From positions 1 to 35,406 of the forward strand of contig CALGNZ010000048.1 in the NCBI GenBank assembly GCA_937957915.1: a stretch of 35,406 bases of DNA, read 5' to 3'. The notes under the pieces are model-generated. The model had not been told where the DNA came from and did not search any database. It was given only the letters and a program-made list of their open reading frames with translations. This DNA comes from an uncultured Granulosicoccaceae bacterium. GTDB lineage: Bacteria; Pseudomonadota; Gammaproteobacteria; Granulosicoccales; Granulosicoccaceae. Both the position numbers and the translations under genes were made by a program. Of this stretch, positions 32,674 through 35,406 are shown one piece after another (within the stretch, counting starts at the first letter, position 1; each line of letters opens with the position of its first letter).

Positions 32674-32703
32674 GCACTGGCATTGGCCGGTGCTTTTTAT
32701 TTT
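32674..32703 (+). terminator. Terminator-like hairpin immediately before the EF-G2 start (attenuator candidate)
   Basis: GCACTGGC (32674-32681) pairs with GCCGGTGC (32686-32693) over 8 bp (one G-T) with an ATTG loop, followed by TTTTTATTTT. It ends about 10 bases before ATG 32714. ACCGGCC (32653-32659) is a perfect complement of GGCCGGT (32685-32691), which disrupts this hairpin, so two mutually exclusive folds are possible. The weak GAG ribosome binding site lies just after the T-run. Confidence 0.6.
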
Positions 32704-32713
32704 GAGAACAGAC

Positions 32714-34798
32714 ATGACTGACTTATCGCTGTACAGAAACATAGGGATTTTCGCGCACGTTGATGCGGGTAAGACCACCACTACCGAGCGGATACTGAAA
32801 CTGACCGGCAAGATTCACAAGATCGGTGAGGTGCATGATGGTGCAGCTACAACGGACTTTATGGATCAGGAGCAGGAAAGAGGAATTACGATCCAATCTG
32901 CTGCCACAACCTGTTTCTGGAACGACCATCGACTGAACATTATCGACACGCCCGGCCACGTTGACTTCACTATCGAGGTATATCGCTCGTTGAAGGTCCT
33001 GGACGGCGGCGTAGGCGTCTTTTGCGGCTCTGGTGGCGTTGAGCCTCAGTCTGAAACAAACTGGCGTTACGCCAATGAATCCGGCGTCTCACGAATCATC
33101 TATGTCAACAAGCTTGATCGCATGGGTGCGGACTTCTATCGAGTGGTCAAGCAAGTCGTTGATGTACTGGGCGCGACCCCGCTGGTGATGACACTGCCAA
33201 TTGGCATTGAAGACGATTTCAGCGGCGTTGTTGACCTGCTGACACGCAAATCGTGGATCTGGGATGACTCTGGCGACCCAACTAAATACACCGTTGGTGA
33301 CGTGCCTGAAGACATGGTTGATATCGTCGAAGAGTATCGCGAGAAACTCATCGAAACAGCGGTTGAGCAAGATGACGATGCGATGGAAAAATATCTGGAA
33401 GGCGAAGAGCCGGACATGGATACCCTGAAGCGCTGCATCCGTACCGGCACCATCAACCTGGACTTCTTCCCGACCTACTGCGGTAGTTCGTTTAAGAACA
33501 AGGGCGTGCAAAATGTACTCGATGCTGTCGTTGATTACCTGCCAAACCCGACTGAAGTCAAGCCTCAGCCGGAGGTCGATCTTGAAGGAAACGAAACTGG
33601 CGAGTTCGCTATCGTTGATCCGGAAAAACCACTCCGCGCACTGGCATTCAAAATCATGGATGACCGCTACGGCGCGCTGACGTTCACCCGGATCTATACT
33701 GGTACGTTGAAGAAGGGTTCAAACATTCTCAACACCTTTACCGGGAAAACAGAGCGGATTGGTCGAATTGTAGAAATGCATGCCGATTCCCGAGAGGAGC
33801 TCGACTCGGCTCAAGCTGGTGATATTGTCGCTATTGTCGGAATGAAGAACGTTCAGACAGGACACACCCTGTGCGATCCTAAAAACCCGGCAACGCTGGA
33901 ACCAATGGTTTTCCCTGATCCTGTTATTTCGATTGCGGTTTCTCCGAAAGACAAAGCAGCATCGGAAAAAATGGGTCTGGCGCTTAGCAAAATGGTTCAG
34001 GAAGATCCGTCTTTCCACGTCGAAACAGACGAAGAGAGTGGCGAGACAATCATCAAGGGCATGGGTGAATTGCACCTCGATATCAAGGTTGACATCCTGC
34101 GTCGAACTCACTCAGTCGATGTTGAAGTCGGCAAGCCACAAGTGGCATATCGCGAGACAATTACTCAACGAGTTGAAGATACTTACACTCACAAGAAGCA
34201 AACCGGCGGTTCAGGTCAATTTGCGAAAATTGATTTTGTTATCGAACCTGCAGAAGTGGGTACCGGCTTTGCGTTCCAGTCTAAGGTGACTGGTGGTAAT
34301 GTCCCCCGTGAATTCTGGCCAGCAGTGGAAAAAGGCTTTAAGCAGAGTATTGAGACCGGCGTTCTTGCGGGTTACCCGTGCCTCGACTTTCAGGTAACAC
34401 TGATGGACGGCGCTTTCCATGCTGTGGATTCATCAGCCGTTGCTTTTGAAATTGCCTCGCGAGCTGCTTATCGCCAGTCAATGCCTAAAGCCGGTCCGCA
34501 ACTTCTGGAGCCGATCATGAAGGTTGACGTGTTCACTCCGGAAGATCACGTGGGAGACGTCATCGGTGATTTGAACCGCCGACGCGGCATGATTCAGGGA
34601 CAGGAAGCAGGCGTGACCGGCGTTCGTGTCAAAGCAGATGCGCCCCTGAGCGAGATGTTCGGTTACATTGGAGACTTGCGTACGATGACTTCCGGTCGCG
34701 GACAGTTCTCGATGGAATTCTCGCACTACGCTCCATGCCCGGCTAATGTTGCCGAAGTAGTCATTGCCCAGGCAGCTGAGCTGAAAAAGGCGTCGTAA
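32714..34798 (+). CDS. Elongation factor G, second paralogue (EF-G2/FusB-like)
   Basis: This 694-residue translational GTPase promotes tRNA-mRNA translocation on the ribosome or ribosome recycling. G-domain motifs are [12 protein letters not shown] (G1), ERGITIQ (G2), DTPGHVDF (G3) and [10 protein letters not shown] (G4). Domains II-V follow, including [10 protein letters not shown] and the closing [20 protein letters not shown]. The whole reads like the standalone second EF-G of vibrios and other marine gammaproteobacteria, and not the fusA of the str operon; no rpsL, rpsG or tuf is nearby. ATG 32714 is chosen over the upstream TTG 32690, which would lie inside the attenuator hairpin. It is monocistronic, with a strong terminator. 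Confidence 0.95.
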   Translation: MTDLSLYRNIGIFAHVDAGKTTTTERILKLTGKIHKIGEVHDGAATTDFMDQEQERGITIQSAATTCFWNDHRLNIIDTPGHVDFTIEVYRSLKVLDGGVGVFCGSGGVEPQSETNWRYANESGVSRIIYVNKLDRMGADFYRVVKQVVDVLGATPLVMTLPIGIEDDFSGVVDLLTRKSWIWDDSGDPTKYTVGDVPEDMVDIVEEYREKLIETAVEQDDDAMEKYLEGEEPDMDTLKRCIRTGTINLDFFPTYCGSSFKNKGVQNVLDAVVDYLPNPTEVKPQPEVDLEGNETGEFAIVDPEKPLRALAFKIMDDRYGALTFTRIYTGTLKKGSNILNTFTGKTERIGRIVEMHADSREELDSAQAGDIVAIVGMKNVQTGHTLCDPKNPATLEPMVFPDPVISIAVSPKDKAASEKMGLALSKMVQEDPSFHVETDEESGETIIKGMGELHLDIKVDILRRTHSVDVEVGKPQVAYRETITQRVEDTYTHKKQTGGSGQFAKIDFVIEPAEVGTGFAFQSKVTGGNVPREFWPAVEKGFKQSIETGVLAGYPCLDFQVTLMDGAFHAVDSSAVAFEIASRAAYRQSMPKAGPQLLEPIMKVDVFTPEDHVGDVIGDLNRRRGMIQGQEAGVTGVRVKADAPLSEMFGYIGDLRTMTSGRGQFSMEFSHYAPCPANVAEVVIAQAAELKKAS

Positions 34799-34830
34799 GC
34801 AACCATCGAAGTACCGAAGTTCAGTACCAG

Positions 34831-34857
34831 TGCCGGTGGGAACCCCACCGGCATTTT
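34831..34857 (+). terminator. Strong intrinsic terminator of the EF-G2 gene
   Basis: TGCCGGTGGG (34831-34840) pairs perfectly with CCCACCGGCA (34844-34853) around an AAC loop, followed by TTTT. It lies 33 bases after the stop codon. Confidence 0.93.
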
Positions 34858-34988
34858 CAATTTCAAGGCGCACCGTTCCACCACTATCGCGGTCTCTGCA
34901 CGCGATGCCAGAGTCCGGAGCAAACCATACAGCTCCACTTCAGCGTAATACCGTTAACATACCTGCCATCTGATTGAGGAAACCAACG

Positions 34989-35306
34989 ATGAAACTAATA
35001 CTGGTTGCAGCAAGTCTGCTTATGCTCAGCACCGCCTCACACGCTGCCGGAGATGCAGCTGCCGGTAAAGCAAAAGCCGCTACCTGCGGTGCCTGCCATG
35101 GCGCAAATGGAGTCAGCCTGATTCCCAACTATCCGAATCTGGCCGGGCAGAAAGCTGATTATCTGGTTGCACAGCTCAAGGCATTCAAATCAGGAGAGAG
35201 AAAAGGCGCAAACGCGGCGATCATGGCGCCGATGTCAGCTGCACTCAGTGATCAGGACATGATGGATCTGGCGGCGTACTACAGCGAAATGGATGCTGCC
35301 AAGTAG
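34989..35306 (+). CDS. Small monohaem cytochrome c (class I)
   Basis: This encodes 105 residues with a signal peptide ([18 protein letters not shown]) and one haem motif, CGACH, followed by [17 protein letters not shown]. The distal Met is probably in [13 protein letters not shown]. It is a periplasmic electron carrier of the cytochrome c553/c5 type. The ATG 34989 follows GAGGAAA; an in-frame TTG at 34974 is less likely. Sequence style matches each half of the dihaem cytochrome at 22726. Confidence 0.92.
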   Translation: MKLILVAASLLMLSTASHAAGDAAAGKAKAATCGACHGANGVSLIPNYPNLAGQKADYLVAQLKAFKSGERKGANAAIMAPMSAALSDQDMMDLAAYYSEMDAAK

Positions 35307-35327
35307 CACAGACCTCAACTCACCGAT

Positions 35328-35355
35328 GACTGCACGATCATTCGGTTGTGCAGTC
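35328..35355 (+). other. Hairpin after the small cytochrome gene
   Basis: GACTGCAC (35328-35335) and GTGCAGTC (35348-35355) form a perfect 8-bp stem with a 12-base loop, 22 bases past the stop codon. No T-run follows, so it may be a 3'-end stabiliser or a rho-dependent terminator element. Confidence 0.5.
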
Positions 35356-35406
35356 GAATGTCTCACCAGACAATCTACTCACATTTCTGCCAGTGCTCCG
35401 GCGGTC

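Larger units (their letters stand above)
32217..32713 (+). other. Long 5' region of the EF-G2 gene with structured leader
   Basis: No gene lies here. It contains a good sigma-70 promoter at 32428-32456, so the leader would be about 250 nt. Predicted stems are ATGGC/GCCAT (32587-32602), GATG(A)GGCA/TGCCCATC (32610-32633), CCGGC/GCCGG (32654-32668) and the terminator-like hairpin 32674-32693. This is unusually structured for a housekeeping-factor leader and suggests attenuation or RNA-based control. Confidence 0.55.

Overview
The window looks like chromosome of a free-living, probably marine, aerobic gammaproteobacterium. The supporting genes are a second EF-G of the type common in marine gammaproteobacteria, a PQQ alcohol dehydrogenase paired with c-type cytochromes, and a GlxA/GbdR-like regulator beside quaternary-amine methyl chemistry. 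The genus cannot be fixed from the sequence alone. I saw no rRNA, tRNA, CRISPR array or intact insertion sequence.

Layout. Positions 1-2191 are a gene-poor edge with a 14-bp tandem repeat and three small genes, possibly type III secretion chaperone-like. Positions 2192-11635 hold a corrinoid one-carbon module. A (+) block encodes an acidic-tailed corrinoid protein, a DUF1638 protein, a small Virulence_fact-like protein, a cysteine-rich MTHFR-C/MetV-like protein, a MetF-like reductase, a DHPS-fold methyl-corrinoid:THF methyltransferase and a RACo-type corrinoid activator. A (-) block encodes a GlxA/AraC regulator and an MttB-family methyltransferase without an in-frame UAG. Positions 12086-18152 are a two-gene envelope operon: a transmembrane BON/OmpA protein and a very long membrane-anchored coiled coil. 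Positions 18377-22587 carry an arginine:glycine-type amidinotransferase, an EamA transporter, a crotonase-fold protein lacking both catalytic glutamates, and a secreted ankyrin protein. Positions 22726-25274 (-) encode a PQQ dehydrogenase with a lanthanide-type Asp pair, and a dihaem cytochrome c. Positions 25591-28611 (-) encode a ProX-type editing protein, an M17 aminopeptidase and a 2OG-Fe(II) oxygenase. Divergent from the last is a cobalamin-type homocysteine methyltransferase. The right end has a membrane protein, an HNH protein, a HAD phosphatase, an LprI-like protein, EF-G2 behind a structured leader, and a small cytochrome c.

How it fits together. A plausible model is that the MttB-like enzyme demethylates a quaternary amine onto the corrinoid protein. 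The DHPS-like enzyme then moves the methyl to THF, and MetF with the MetV-like protein interconverts methyl- and methylene-THF. The RACo-like protein re-reduces the inactivated corrinoid. The homocysteine methyltransferase at 28739 could draw on the same methyl pool, so the window carries the modules of methionine synthase as separate proteins.

The most striking observation concerns charge. The corrinoid protein has 16 acidic and no Lys/Arg residues in its first 29. The four proteins expected to contact it (MttB-like, DHPS-like, RACo-like and homocysteine methyltransferase) each end in an arginine-rich tail, written with mixed codons. I propose these as electrostatic docking tags of one multi-enzyme system. 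This is an inference from the sequence and has not been tested.
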